Origin: Zoogloea sp. 1C4
Lineage (GTDB): Bacteria; Pseudomonadota; Gammaproteobacteria; Burkholderiales; Rhodocyclaceae
Direction: 5' to 3'
DNA length: 64,000 bases
NCBI RefSeq assembly: GCF_009469605.1
Contig: NZ_SSXU01000014.1
Span: forward strand, 48,596-112,595
The notes under the pieces: generated by a model
Seen by the model: only the letters and a program-made list of their open reading frames with translations
What the model was told of the DNA's origin: nothing
The model's database searches: none
Translations under genes and position numbers: made by a program
Shown: one piece after another, positions 18,630 through 27,280 of the stretch
Position numbering within the stretch: the first letter of the stretch is position 1
Layout: each line of letters opens with the position of its first letter

Positions 18630-19156
18630 GGCTTCTCGCTCCAGTCCAGCAGCAGCGGGGTGCTGCCGGCGTTGTCGTACAGCGCCCACGCATCGACCAG
18701 CGGGGCGTACAGGTGCTCGAAATTGTGCAGCCCGGCCGCAAAGCGGCGGCGGATGGTGGCTTCCGGAATGTCGTGGCCGCCCTGCAGCACCCGCTGGGCC
18801 ACGCGGGCGATGGCCTCTTCGGGGCTGTCGAGCTTCAGGAAGATCAGCTTCACCGCATAGCCCGCCGCCTGCCAGGCCTGGATGTGGGGCGCGTAGCCAC
18901 GCCCCGACAGGGTGGTTTCAAAAGCAAAACTCTCGCCGGCGGCAAAGTGCCGTGCCAGCGCCTGCAGCATCAGCCGCCCGGCCTGCACCGCCGCGGTGTG
19001 CGGCGCAAAGGGGGCCAGGCCGGCGGCGATGAGATCAGCATTCACGAACACCGGGCAGCCTGCCTCGTTGGGCAGAAACTCCCGGGCAAAGGTGGTTTTG
19101 CCGGCCCCGTTGGGCCCGGCGATGATGATGATCTTGCGCCCCGGCTCCACGCTCAC
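18626..19156 (-). CDS. AAA/zeta-toxin-like P-loop protein in the R-M operon
   Basis: A 176-residue protein with Walker A IIAGPNGAGKTTFAREF at 11-27, VFVNADLIAAGLAPF near 36, then SFAFETTLSGRGY near 75. The arginine-rich RRRFAAGLHNFEHLY stretch is near 138. The layout is that of the zeta-toxin/AAA_33 group of P-loop kinases, some of which phosphorylate UDP-sugars. Its overlap with mod (4 bp) and the small gene (4 bp) ties it to the restriction system. Whether it is a toxin, a nucleotide kinase or an accessory of R-M is open. Confidence 0.75.
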   Translation of the reverse strand: MSVEPGRKIIIIAGPNGAGKTTFAREFLPNEAGCPVFVNADLIAAGLAPFAPHTAAVQAGRLMLQALARHFAAGESFAFETTLSGRGYAPHIQAWQAAGYAVKLIFLKLDSPEEAIARVAQRVLQGGHDIPEATIRRRFAAGLHNFEHLYAPLVDAWALYDNAGSTPLLLDWSEKP

Positions 19157-20763
19157 AGCTCCAGGGCGTAGGGGGTCTGCTTGAAGGTGATGCCTTCCCG
19201 GGCGGTGCGGCTGCCCAGGCGGTTGGCCGCGGCGTAGATCACCCTGGGGCCGGCGAAGGGCGGCAGCACGTCGAGCACCGGGCCGGTAAGCACGTTGCCG
19301 CCGGCCACCGACTTGTCCTTGAGGATGCCGTTGTACAGCAGATAGATGGCCCGCCCTTCATGCACGCCCAGCAGGGGGCTGTCGGCGCTGCCGGTGTAGC
19401 CGCTGCCGGTTTCGGCAAACCACACGAATTCGGCCAGCTGGGCAAAGCGCACGTCGCTGCGGATCTGGCCGTCGGCGTCGAACAGGGGCTCGGCAGACAG
19501 GCGGCAGAACTGGAAGCCCCCGCCCAGGCCCGCCACCGCCTGCCCCTTGGCGTTGGTATAGCCCCCCGCCACGCGGCGGACGCGCTGGGTGGTCACGTCC
19601 TCGGCGATCTTGCTGTCCATCTCAACCAGGATGAAGCGACGATTGCCGCCATCCTCGGCGTTCTGCTTGAGCACGGCGTGGCCGGTGGTGCCGGAGCCGG
19701 CGAAGGAGTCGAGGACGAGGGAGTCTTTGTCGGTGGCGATCTGGAGAATTCGCTCAATTAGACGGCTGGGTTTTGGAGTAGCAAAGTACTCATCAAAGCC
19801 AAAGTCGTTCAACTCCACTTTGGCTTCTTGATTGTGACCAGTTTCATCTGGGGTCCAGAAACTTCTGGGAACAACCATTTTTGCGTTGCTCAGAAATTTC
19901 TTCAGCCGAGGTTTCTCCGAAGTTCCATCAGCCCCCCAGTAAATCATGCTGTCCGCAACATGCTGAAGGTGCGTCTTCTGTTCGTAAGCCCAAACACGCG
20001 TCTTGCTAGGCCAAATCTCTTTTCCGGTATTCGGCTGAATGATCGGGTAGTAGAGGTTGGGACGCTCGTCAGCCGTTTTTGCGCAGGTGTAAGCCGACGA
20101 GTTCCAACTACCGCGAGGATCGAAATCTGGATTTCGGTAGTTATCCATCTGCGCCGACGTCATGGAAAGCCGATTGGGACGCCAAGTATCAACGCGCTTC
20201 GCGTAGACCAGGATGAAATCCAGATCACTACTGAAGTACTTAGCATCGTTTGCAGGCGATACTCGCTTGTGCCACGAAATTGAAGTGACAAAGTTCCCCG
20301 CCCCGAAAATCTCATCCATCAACAACCGCAGCGACGCCACCTCGTTGTCGTCGATGGACACAAAGATCGCCCCATCCTCCCGCAGAAACTGCTTCAGCAG
20401 CACCAGCCGCGGATACATCATGCACAGCCAGCGGTCGTGGCGGTCGAGGGTCTCGCCTTCCTTGCCGACCACTTCGCCCAGCCATTTGCGGATTTCGGGG
20501 CTGTTCACGTTGTCGTTGTAAACCCAGCCTTCGTTGCCGGTGTTGTACGGGGGGTCGATGTAGATGCACTTCACCTGCCCGGCGTAGCGCGGCAGCAAGG
20601 CCTTGAGGGCATGAAGGTTGTCGCCCTGCACGATGAGGTTGCCGCTGTCACGCCCTTCCCCATCGCCGCAGGCAAACGCCGGCACCGGCTCGAGCAGGCG
20701 GAAGGGCACTTCCTTGTGGTGTTTGACGACGGCGTCCTTGCCGATCCAGTTGAGCGTGGGCAT
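19153..20763 (-). CDS. mod: Type III (beta-class) DNA methyltransferase Mod
   Basis: A 536-residue adenine or cytosine N-methyltransferase. The catalytic motif IDPPYNTG (D70-Y73) precedes the AdoMet motif LDSFAGSGTTGHAV near 347-360, which is beta-class order. Residues about 158-341 between them form the target recognition domain and are clearly less GC-rich (about 45-50%) than the flanks. That is typical of exchanged recognition domains. The C-terminal tail (VIYAANRLGSRTAREGI) is family-like. It heads the operon, followed with 4-bp overlap by the P-loop gene. Confidence 0.93.
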   Translation of the reverse strand: MPTLNWIGKDAVVKHHKEVPFRLLEPVPAFACGDGEGRDSGNLIVQGDNLHALKALLPRYAGQVKCIYIDPPYNTGNEGWVYNDNVNSPEIRKWLGEVVGKEGETLDRHDRWLCMMYPRLVLLKQFLREDGAIFVSIDDNEVASLRLLMDEIFGAGNFVTSISWHKRVSPANDAKYFSSDLDFILVYAKRVDTWRPNRLSMTSAQMDNYRNPDFDPRGSWNSSAYTCAKTADERPNLYYPIIQPNTGKEIWPSKTRVWAYEQKTHLQHVADSMIYWGADGTSEKPRLKKFLSNAKMVVPRSFWTPDETGHNQEAKVELNDFGFDEYFATPKPSRLIERILQIATDKDSLVLDSFAGSGTTGHAVLKQNAEDGGNRRFILVEMDSKIAEDVTTQRVRRVAGGYTNAKGQAVAGLGGGFQFCRLSAEPLFDADGQIRSDVRFAQLAEFVWFAETGSGYTGSADSPLLGVHEGRAIYLLYNGILKDKSVAGGNVLTGPVLDVLPPFAGPRVIYAAANRLGSRTAREGITFKQTPYALEL

Positions 20764-20985
20764 TGCGGTGATCCGTTGATTACGGGGCGCGCTGCCGTGG
20801 GGGCCGCGCCCGGGTTCGATGCGGGCATTCCGGGCCGGGGCGGTGCGCTGCTCGCCAGGGCCGGGAACGAGGTCGGGAATGTATCAGGTGCACGGGCCCG
20901 GCGGGGCGCGGGGCCAGCGGATTGGGGTGGCCGGATTTCAACTCAACATGGCTTTTTGACCAACCCATAGCGCAAGCCCATTTCC

Positions 20986-21058
20986 CTGTAGGTCGGACTT
21001 CAGTCCGACAGCGCAGCTTGAGCAGGCAGGGGTTGTCGGACTGAAGTCCGACCTACAG
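20986..21058. repeat. REP palindrome pair upstream of mod
   Basis: Two perfect inverted arms with GTCGGACTTCAGTCCGAC, 25 bp apart and bounded by CTGTAG/CTACAG. It lies in the 540-bp gap between mod and the next minus-strand gene and abuts the 21-bp-period array. Confidence 0.92.
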
Positions 21059-21299
21059 GGGGCGCAAGTCGCAGTCCCTTGCGCGCAAGGGGATTTCATT
21101 CAACCGCAAGCAACGGGCGCTCGTGCGCGAGTCTCGACCGCTTGCCCGCAAGCAAAAATCACTTGCGCACGAGTGATTGCGGCTTGCGGGCGATTTCCAG
21201 TTGCTTGCGTGCAAGTGATTTCTGCTTGCACGCGCGTGGCTGCAGCTTGCGCACAACGGATTTTCAGTTGCGCGCAAGCGATGAGCGCTTGCACGCGAG
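21057..21299. repeat. Array of 12 degenerate CTTGCGCGCAAG palindromes with exact 21-bp period
   Basis: The right ends of the palindromes fall at 21068, 21089, 21110, 21131, 21152, 21173, 21194, 21215, 21236, 21257, 21278 and 21299, always 21 bp apart. Unit sequences include CTTGCGCGCAAG, CTCGTGCGCGAG, GCTTGCCCGCAAG and CTTGCGTGCAAG. Spacers are about 9 bp and often hold ATTT. The period is a multiple of three, so several frames stay open and would encode heptad-like peptides. I treat it as non-coding. It touches the 3' end of the gene at 21306. Confidence 0.85.
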
Positions 21300-21305
21300 C
21301 CGCCA

Positions 21306-21767
21306 TCAGTTGCCGGCGGCCTTGGGCGGGCGACGGGTGTACCGCACGCTCATGCTCTCCCGCAGCCCATCCAGCCCGGCGCTCTTGCCGCCCATCTTCA
21401 TGTAGCCGTAGCCCTCCAGCGCGGCGTTGATGATGTCGCTGCCGAGGGCCATCTCGGTGCTGTCCACCTTTTCGAGCAGCTCGCGCAGGCGCAGGAAGCG
21501 GGGGCGCATGAGGTCGAGGTCGGTGATGTCCTGGCGCAGGTCGGCCACGCTGAAGCCGGGCGGGATGAGCTTGGGGTTGTCTTCAAGCACCACCGCGGCC
21601 TGGCGGCAGAAGGCTTCGCTCTTGTCGCCCATCTTGTTGAGGTGGCGGATCTCATCGGGGGTGAGCACCACGAGGCGGGCAAACCGCGCTTCGAGGGTGT
21701 CGAGGGCCTTGTCGATGGCGGTGATGTCCTCGGTGCCGAGGTCGAGGGAGACGAGATTCTGGGTCAT
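21306..21767 (-). CDS. Hypothetical protein, 153 residues
   Basis: An all-helical soluble protein from the ATG at 21767, starting MTQNLVSLDLGTEDITAIDKA. A second part holds SDIINAALEGYGYMKMGGKSAGLDGLRESM, and the tail is basic (RYTRRPPKAAGN). No signal peptide or membrane helix is seen and the family is not recognised. Codon use looks like the neighbours. It is flanked by the 21-bp array immediately downstream and by palindromes upstream, so it stands alone. Confidence 0.6.
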   Translation of the reverse strand: MTQNLVSLDLGTEDITAIDKALDTLEARFARLVVLTPDEIRHLNKMGDKSEAFCRQAAVVLEDNPKLIPPGFSVADLRQDITDLDLMRPRFLRLRELLEKVDSTEMALGSDIINAALEGYGYMKMGGKSAGLDGLRESMSVRYTRRPPKAAGN

Positions 21768-21876
21768 GGGGGGGCGTTCTCCGGTAGCGGAAGGAAGTCG
21801 GACGCGCCGGGCGTCCGGCGCGGGCCGGATTCTAGCCTCAAAATAGATAACTTGCATAAGCCTTATGGATATTCAG

Positions 21877-21962
21877 GTAGGTCGGGTTAGCCCGCAGGGC
21901 GTAACCCGACGCGCACCTGCGACAGGATGTCGGGTTACGCCCTGCGGGCTAACCCGACCTAC
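21877..21962. repeat. Long perfect palindrome, GTAGGTCGGGTTAGCCCGC type
   Basis: A 34-bp arm starting GTAGGTCGGGTTAGCCCGCA and its exact inverse are separated by 18 bp. The outer GTAGGTCGG matches the common REP but the inner part differs, so it is a second REP class. It lies in the promoter region of the plus-strand operon starting at 22142. Confidence 0.9.
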
Positions 21963-21982
21963 GCGACTTACCAGGCAGGGGA

Positions 21983-22007
21983 TGTCGGACTGAAGTCCGA
22001 CCTACAG
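21983..22007. repeat. Single REP half
   Basis: One arm with GTCGGACTGAAGTCCGAC and the outer CTACAG, without a partner arm. It follows the other palindrome by 20 bp and stands 135 bp before the first gene of the ECF42 operon. Confidence 0.85.
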
Positions 22008-22141
22008 GGCCTACAGGGATGCGGCCGCCCGATGCCGCAGCAAGCCGGATGAAAAATATTTCTGCCACCCTGTCGATTCCGCCCGCGGTCATCCGTCGTG
22101 GTGATGAAGCCGCAATCCGCGGCGCAGTTAAGGAGAACCCC

Positions 22142-22558
22142 ATGCGATTCATGATCATCGTGAAGGCCACCGCCGAGAGCGATGCCGAGACCACTCCCGC
22201 GCCGGACGAGGCGCTGCTGGCGGCCATGGCGGCCTACCACGAGGAACTCGCCCGGGCCGGCGTGCTGCTCGATGCCTCCGGGCTCAAGCCCAGTTCGCAA
22301 GGCTGGCGCATCCGCTACGATGGAAGTACGCGCAGCGTGATCGACGGGCCGTTTGCCGAGACGAAGGAACTGATCGCCGGCTACACCCTCATCCAGGTTC
22401 GCAGCCGCGAGGAGGCGCTGGAGTGGAGCCGGCGCTACCCCAACCCGGCGGGCGAGGGCATCGCCACCGAGATCGAGGTGCGCCCCCTGTACGAGCTGGA
22501 AGACTTTGCCCCGTCCGATGCCATCGAGCGCTTCAAGACCATCGGCCTGCCCGAATGA
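22142..22558 (+). CDS. DGPF/YCII-related domain protein
   Basis: A 138-residue cytoplasmic protein beginning MRFMIIVKATAESDAE. The family signature VIDGPFAETKELIAGYTLIQV is at about residues 61-81. Such DGPF proteins are dimeric ferredoxin-like folds related to YciI and are found almost obligately beside ECF42 sigma factors. They may act as enzymes or sensors, which is not settled. AAGGAG 7 nt upstream supports this ATG. It heads the operon that ends with the sigma factor at 26451. Confidence 0.88.
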   Translation: MRFMIIVKATAESDAETTPAPDEALLAAMAAYHEELARAGVLLDASGLKPSSQGWRIRYDGSTRSVIDGPFAETKELIAGYTLIQVRSREEALEWSRRYPNPAGEGIATEIEVRPLYELEDFAPSDAIERFKTIGLPE

Positions 22559-22584
22559 CCGGCGCCCACCCCAAGGAGACAGCC

Positions 22585-23046
22585 ATGACCCAAGCCATCC
22601 CTCCCGGCATGACCGCCGTCACGCCCCACCTGGTGTGCCGCAACGCGGCGGCCGCCATCGAGTTCTACAAGCAGGCCTTCGGCGCGGTGGACTGTGCCCG
22701 CCTGCCCGCCCCCGACGGGCGGCTGATGCACGCCCTCATCACCATCGGCGGCGCCGCGGTGATGCTGGTGGATGAGTTTCCCGAGCAGGGCTGCCAGGGC
22801 CCGCTGGCCCTGGGCGGCTCGGCGGTGACGCTGCACCTCTACGTGGCCGATGTGGACGCCACCGTGGCCCAGGCCGTGGCCGCCGGCGCCACCGTGACCA
22901 TGCCGGTGGCGGACATGTTCTGGGGCGACCGCTACGGCCGGCTGCTTGATCCCTTCGGCCACCACTGGTCGGTCGCCACCCACAAGCAGGATCTCACCCC
23001 CGAGCAGATCACCGAAGGCTTCAAGGCCGCCTGCGGAGGCCAGTGA
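22585..23046 (+). CDS. VOC (glyoxalase/bleomycin-resistance fold) protein, PhnB-like
   Basis: A 153-residue protein. It opens VTPHLVCRNAAAAIEFYKQAFGAV, continues with the strand-rich GPLALGGSAVTLHLYVADVDATVAQAV and ends GDRYGRLLDPFGHHWSVATH. This is the layout of PhnB-type VOC proteins. Metal-binding residues may be H43-equivalent and E/H near the C-terminus, but the substrate is unknown. AAGGAGA precedes the ATG. It starts 26 bp after the first DGPF gene and ends just before the second. Confidence 0.88.
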   Translation: MTQAIPPGMTAVTPHLVCRNAAAAIEFYKQAFGAVDCARLPAPDGRLMHALITIGGAAVMLVDEFPEQGCQGPLALGGSAVTLHLYVADVDATVAQAVAAGATVTMPVADMFWGDRYGRLLDPFGHHWSVATHKQDLTPEQITEGFKAACGGQ

Positions 23047-23047
23047 C

Positions 23048-23410
23048 ATGCCCTTCATGCTGCTGATCAACGAAGTGCGCGGCCGGCGCGCCGCCACCCC
23101 CAGCGACGAGGCCCACCGCCGCTACGACGCGATGATGGCCTTCGGCGCGGGCCTCGCCGAACGCGGCGTGCTGATCCGCGCCGAATCCCTGCGCCCCGAC
23201 GATCACGCGGTACGCATCCGCCGCCCCGCCCCGGCCGCGGCCCTGGCGCTGGTGGACGGCCCCTTCGCCGAGGCCAAGGAGATGGTGGGCGGCTTCTACC
23301 TGCTGGATGTGGCCACCCGCGACGAGGCCGTGGCCATCGCCCGACAATGCCCGGCGGTGGATTTCGCCACCGTCGAAGTGCGCGAATGCGCCCCCTGCCA
23401 CGTGCTGTAA
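23048..23410 (+). CDS. Second DGPF/YCII-related domain protein
   Basis: A 120-residue paralogue of the operon's first gene. It starts MPFMLLINEVRGRR and has the signature ALVDGPFAEAKEMVGGFYLLDV near residues 74-95. It begins 1 bp after the stop of the VOC gene. The paired DGPF proteins fit the known genomic association with ECF42 sigma factors. A REP pair follows, inside the apparent transcription unit. Confidence 0.85.
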   Translation: MPFMLLINEVRGRRAATPSDEAHRRYDAMMAFGAGLAERGVLIRAESLRPDDHAVRIRRPAPAAALALVDGPFAEAKEMVGGFYLLDVATRDEAVAIARQCPAVDFATVEVRECAPCHVL

Positions 23411-23419
23411 ACACCCGCC

Positions 23420-23491
23420 CTGTAGGTCGGACTTCAGTCCGACATCGAGGCTTGATCCGGCAGTCGTGTCGGACTGAAGTCCGACCTACAG
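23420..23491. repeat. REP palindrome pair inside the ECF42 operon
   Basis: Two perfect inverted arms with GTCGGACTTCAGTCCGAC, about 24 bp apart, bounded by CTGTAG and CTACAG. It lies between the second DGPF gene and the SnoaL-VOC gene, which are on the same strand. Confidence 0.92.
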
Positions 23492-23548
23492 GTCTGTTGC
23501 ACGGTGCAGGCCGCCCTTAGAACCCTCCATTGCCCCAAGGACCCCGCC

Positions 23549-24382
23549 ATGAACGACGAATCCCTCATCCGCGCCAGCCTTACCGAATGGCAGCAGGCCT
23601 TCTGCCGCAAGGACGTGGACGCCCTGATCGCCCTCTATGCCCCGGGCGCCGTGCTGTTCGACGCCATCCCGCCCTTCGTGGACGACGTGGCCGGGATGCG
23701 CCAGAAGATCATCGGCTGCCTGCCCTACTTTCCCGACGACACCCGCATCGAGACGCGCAACCTCAGCGTCACAGTCGGCGCCGAGCTCGCCAGCGCCCAT
23801 TGCCTGTGGCACTTCACCCAGCTGCCGCCGGGCCACCCGGCCGGGCGGCACTGGTTCCGCAGCTCCACGGTGTGGCAGAAGCAGCCCGATGGCCGCTGGC
23901 TGATCCTCCACGACCACTGCTCCGCCCCCTTCAACCCCTACACCGAGCGCGCCGTGCTCTCCCCCGACGCCCAGGCCGCGCTGGATGCCGCCCCCGAAAG
24001 CTGCGGCAGCGGCGCCAACCCGGTGGGCTGGTTCGAGATCTACGTGGCCGACATGGACCGGGCCAAGGCCTTCTACAGCGCGGTGTTCGGCTTTGAATTC
24101 ACCCGGCTGGAGAGCCCCATCGACCTGTGGGCCTTCCCGATGCAGTCCATCGGTTCGGGCGCCAGCGGCGCGCTGGCCAAGATGGACGGCTTCGGGCCCG
24201 GCGGCGGGAGCAACGCCGTGCTGGTGTACTTCAGCTGCACCGACTGCGCGGTGCAGGCCGATCTGGCGGCCCGGCATGGCGGCGAGGTCATCAAGCCCAG
24301 GTTCGCCATCGGCGCCTACGGCCACATCGCCATCGTGAAGGACAGCGAGGGCAATCTCATCGGCCTGCACTCGATGGCCTGA
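23549..24382 (+). CDS. SnoaL-like domain fused to VOC domain
   Basis: A 277-residue protein. Residues about 5-135 resemble a SnoaL/NTF2-like fold (LTEWQQAFCRKDVDALIALYAPG, then TVWQKQPDGRWLILHDHCSAPF). Residues 150-277 are a VOC domain (VGWFEIYVADMDRAKAFYSAVFG, FAIGAYGHIAIVKDSEGNLIGLHS). Both folds often appear separately in these operons, and here they are one polypeptide. A short linker, DAAPESCGSGANP, joins them. The function is unknown. It starts 57 bp after the REP pair and ends 15 bp before the GFA gene. Confidence 0.8.
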   Translation: MNDESLIRASLTEWQQAFCRKDVDALIALYAPGAVLFDAIPPFVDDVAGMRQKIIGCLPYFPDDTRIETRNLSVTVGAELASAHCLWHFTQLPPGHPAGRHWFRSSTVWQKQPDGRWLILHDHCSAPFNPYTERAVLSPDAQAALDAAPESCGSGANPVGWFEIYVADMDRAKAFYSAVFGFEFTRLESPIDLWAFPMQSIGSGASGALAKMDGFGPGGGSNAVLVYFSCTDCAVQADLAARHGGEVIKPRFAIGAYGHIAIVKDSEGNLIGLHSMA

Positions 24383-24397
24383 CCCCGGGAGAAAACC

Positions 24398-24745
24398 ATG
24401 CGCTACACAGGAAGCTGCCACTGCGGCAAGGTCGCCTTCGAGGTGGAAGGCGAGCTGAAGGAGGTGCTCGACTGCAACTGCTCCATCTGCCAGAAGAAGG
24501 GCGCGCTGCTGTGGTTCGTGCCACGGACGGCGGTGAAGATGCTGCCCCCCGACGCCAACCTCAAGACCTACACCTTCGGCCCGGCGCGCATCAAGCACCG
24601 CTTCTGCCCCGAATGCGGCATCCACCCGCTGGGCGAAGGGGCGATGCCCGACGGCACGCCGATGAGCGCCATCAACGTGCGCTGCCTCGATGGCGTCGAT
24701 CTGGCCGCGCTGCCGGTGCGCCACTTCGACGGCCGCTCGATGTAA
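24398..24745 (+). CDS. GFA/CENP-V family protein
   Basis: A 115-residue zinc-binding protein. The cysteine sets are GSCHCGKVAFEVEG (CxC), LDCNCSICQKKG (CxCxxC) and RFCPECGIHPLG (CxxC), the standard GFA pattern. The name-giving relative activates formaldehyde with glutathione, but most small members have no proven activity. It is gene five of the ECF42 operon. The adjacent VOC proteins suggest a shared electrophile or antibiotic detoxification role, which is inference. Confidence 0.9.
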   Translation: MRYTGSCHCGKVAFEVEGELKEVLDCNCSICQKKGALLWFVPRTAVKMLPPDANLKTYTFGPARIKHRFCPECGIHPLGEGAMPDGTPMSAINVRCLDGVDLAALPVRHFDGRSM

Positions 24746-24766
24746 GCCCTGCCAACGGAGGCCATC

Positions 24767-25168
24767 ATGGTCGACCAGCTCTTCATCAACCTGCCGGTGG
24801 CGGACCTGCCGCGCAGCATCGCGTTCTTCACCGCGCTGGGCTTCACCATCAATCCCCAATGGACCGACGACACCGCCGCCTGCGTGGTGCTGGGCGACAA
24901 GCACTGCCTGATGATCATGGTGGCGGATCGCCTCGCCACCTTCACCCCCAAGCCGGTGAGCGACGCCCACACCGCCACCGAGGTGCTCAACTGCCTGTCG
25001 CTGCCCAGCCGCCAGGCGGTGGATGACATGGTGGCAGCGGCGCTGGCCCACGGCGGAACCACCTGGAAGGCGCCGGAGGACCACGGCTTCATGTACGGCC
25101 ACGCCTTTGCCGACCCGGACGGCCACATCTGGGAGCTGGTCCACTTCACCCCGCCGCCAGCCCAGTGA
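24767..25168 (+). CDS. VOC family protein
   Basis: A 133-residue glyoxalase-fold protein. It opens MVDQLFINLPVADLPRSIAFFTALGFTIN and ends GFMYGHAFADPDGHIWELVHF, the canonical final strand with Glu ligand. It is the third VOC unit in the operon. An ACGGAGG ribosome site precedes the ATG. Its stop overlaps the GTG start of the sigma gene by four bases, coupling the two. Confidence 0.88.
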   Translation: MVDQLFINLPVADLPRSIAFFTALGFTINPQWTDDTAACVVLGDKHCLMIMVADRLATFTPKPVSDAHTATEVLNCLSLPSRQAVDDMVAAALAHGGTTWKAPEDHGFMYGHAFADPDGHIWELVHFTPPPAQ

Positions 25169-26451
25169 GCGACGCCGACACCCGCCGGGCCATCGAGGCC
25201 ATCTGGCACCTCGAGGCCGCCCGGGTGATCGGCCGGGCGGCGCGGCTGGTGCGCGACGTGGGCCTCGCCGAGGATCTTGCCCAGGACGCGCTGGTGGCCG
25301 CCCTCGAAACCTGGCCCCGGGACGGCGTGCCCGCCAACCCCGCCGCCTGGCTGATGACCGCCACCCGCCACCGGGCGCTGGATCACCTGCGCCACGCCGC
25401 CCTCGCCGCCGGCAAGGCCGGCGAGATCGGCGCCGAGCTGGATTTCCAGCACGCGGCGGCGGCCGACGATCAGCTTGAGGCCATCGACGCCCGCCTCGAC
25501 GACGACATCGGCGACGACCTGCTGCGCCTCATCTTCACCGCCTGCCATCCGGTGCTCCCGCCCGAGGCCCGCTCGGCGCTGACCCTGCGGGTGATGGGCG
25601 GCCTCACCACCGACGAGATCGCCCGCGCCTACCTCAAGCCCGAGGCCACCATCGCCCAGCGCATCGTCCGCGCCAAGCGCACCCTCGCCGCCGCCCGGGT
25701 GCCTTTCGAGGTGCCCCGGGGCGCCGAGCGACAGGCGCGGCTGGCATCGGTGCTGGAGGTGATCTACCTGATCTTCAACGAAGGCTACGTGGCCACCGCC
25801 GGCGCCGACTGGATGCGCCCGGCCCTGTGCGACGAAGCCCTGCGCCTGGGCCGCGTGCTGGCCGGGCTGATGCCCGACGACAGCGAGGTGGCGGGCCTGG
25901 TGGCGCTGATGGAGATCCAGGCCTCGCGCCTCGCCGCCCGGGTGGGGCCCGACGGCCAGCCGGTGCTCCTGGCCGACCAGGACCGCCGGCGCTGGGATCG
26001 CCTGCTGATCCGCCGCGGGCTGGACGCCCTGGCCCGCGCCGAAGCCCTCGCCAGCCACGCGGGCCACCTGGGCCCCTACGCCCTGCAGGCCGCCATCGCC
26101 GCCTGCCACGCCCGCGCGCCGCGGGTGGAGGACACCGACTGGGCGCGCATCGTGGGGTTGTACGACGCGCTGGCGCAGCTCGTCCCGTCGCCGGTGGTGC
26201 GCCTCAACCGGGCGGTGGCGGTGGCCCGCGCCTACGGGCCCGAGGCCGCGCTGGAGCTGGTGGATGAGCTCGCCAGCGAACCGGCCCTCGCCCGCTACCA
26301 CCTGCGCCACGCGGTGCGCGGGGATCTGCTCGCCCAGCTCGGCCGCGGCGCAGAAGCCGCAGTGGCTTTTGAAGAAGCCGCCCGCCTCACCCACAACGCC
26401 GGCGAACGGGCGGTGATGCTGCGAAGGGCGGCAGAGGCGCTGGGAGGCTGA
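25165..26451 (+). CDS. ECF42-type RNA polymerase sigma factor with C-terminal extension
   Basis: A 428-residue protein. Sigma region 2 spans about 15-80 ([40 protein letters not shown]) and region 4 about 130-180 ([20 protein letters not shown]). A 240-residue helical TPR-like extension follows, with IYLIFNEGY and [20 protein letters not shown]. This architecture and the DGPF neighbours define group ECF42, which lacks a classic anti-sigma factor. The extension is thought necessary for control. The GTG start overlaps the preceding stop. It probably activates its own operon. Confidence 0.9.
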   Translation: MSDADTRRAIEAIWHLEAARVIGRAARLVRDVGLAEDLAQDALVAALETWPRDGVPANPAAWLMTATRHRALDHLRHAALAAGKAGEIGAELDFQHAAAADDQLEAIDARLDDDIGDDLLRLIFTACHPVLPPEARSALTLRVMGGLTTDEIARAYLKPEATIAQRIVRAKRTLAAARVPFEVPRGAERQARLASVLEVIYLIFNEGYVATAGADWMRPALCDEALRLGRVLAGLMPDDSEVAGLVALMEIQASRLAARVGPDGQPVLLADQDRRRWDRLLIRRGLDALARAEALASHAGHLGPYALQAAIAACHARAPRVEDTDWARIVGLYDALAQLVPSPVVRLNRAVAVARAYGPEAALELVDELASEPALARYHLRHAVRGDLLAQLGRGAEAAVAFEEAARLTHNAGERAVMLRRAAEALGG

Positions 26452-26463
26452 GCCCAACCACCC

Positions 26464-26562
26464 CTGTAGGTCGGACTTCAGTCCGACATCCCCTGCCTGG
26501 CGAATCTCCTCTGATCAACCCGTGTTGTCGGACTGAAGTCCGACCTACAGGACGACCTACAG
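26464..26562. repeat. REP palindrome pair at the end of the ECF42 operon
   Basis: Inverted arms with GTCGGACTTCAGTCCGAC at 26464-26488 and about 26526-26550. An extra partial tail, GACGACCTACAG, runs to 26562. It separates the convergent sigma and ABC ATPase genes and may also terminate transcription. Confidence 0.9.
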
Positions 26563-26572
26563 AAGCAGGACC

Positions 26573-27276
<704 letters not shown>

Positions 27277-27280
<4 letters not shown>

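Noticed and set aside
21057..21299. CRISPR array
   Set aside because: Units are 12 bp with 9-bp spacers, far too short. No cas gene is present, and the arms vary.
21053..21405. Open frames encoding heptad-like peptides such as LRASDFCLHARG
   Set aside because: The 21-bp period keeps several frames open on both strands. No single frame has a ribosome site or conserved protein pattern, and one overlaps a better gene.
23420..23491. REP pairs as CRISPR or IS ends
   Set aside because: They are isolated inverted pairs with the same core at many places and no transposase or spacer series between them.
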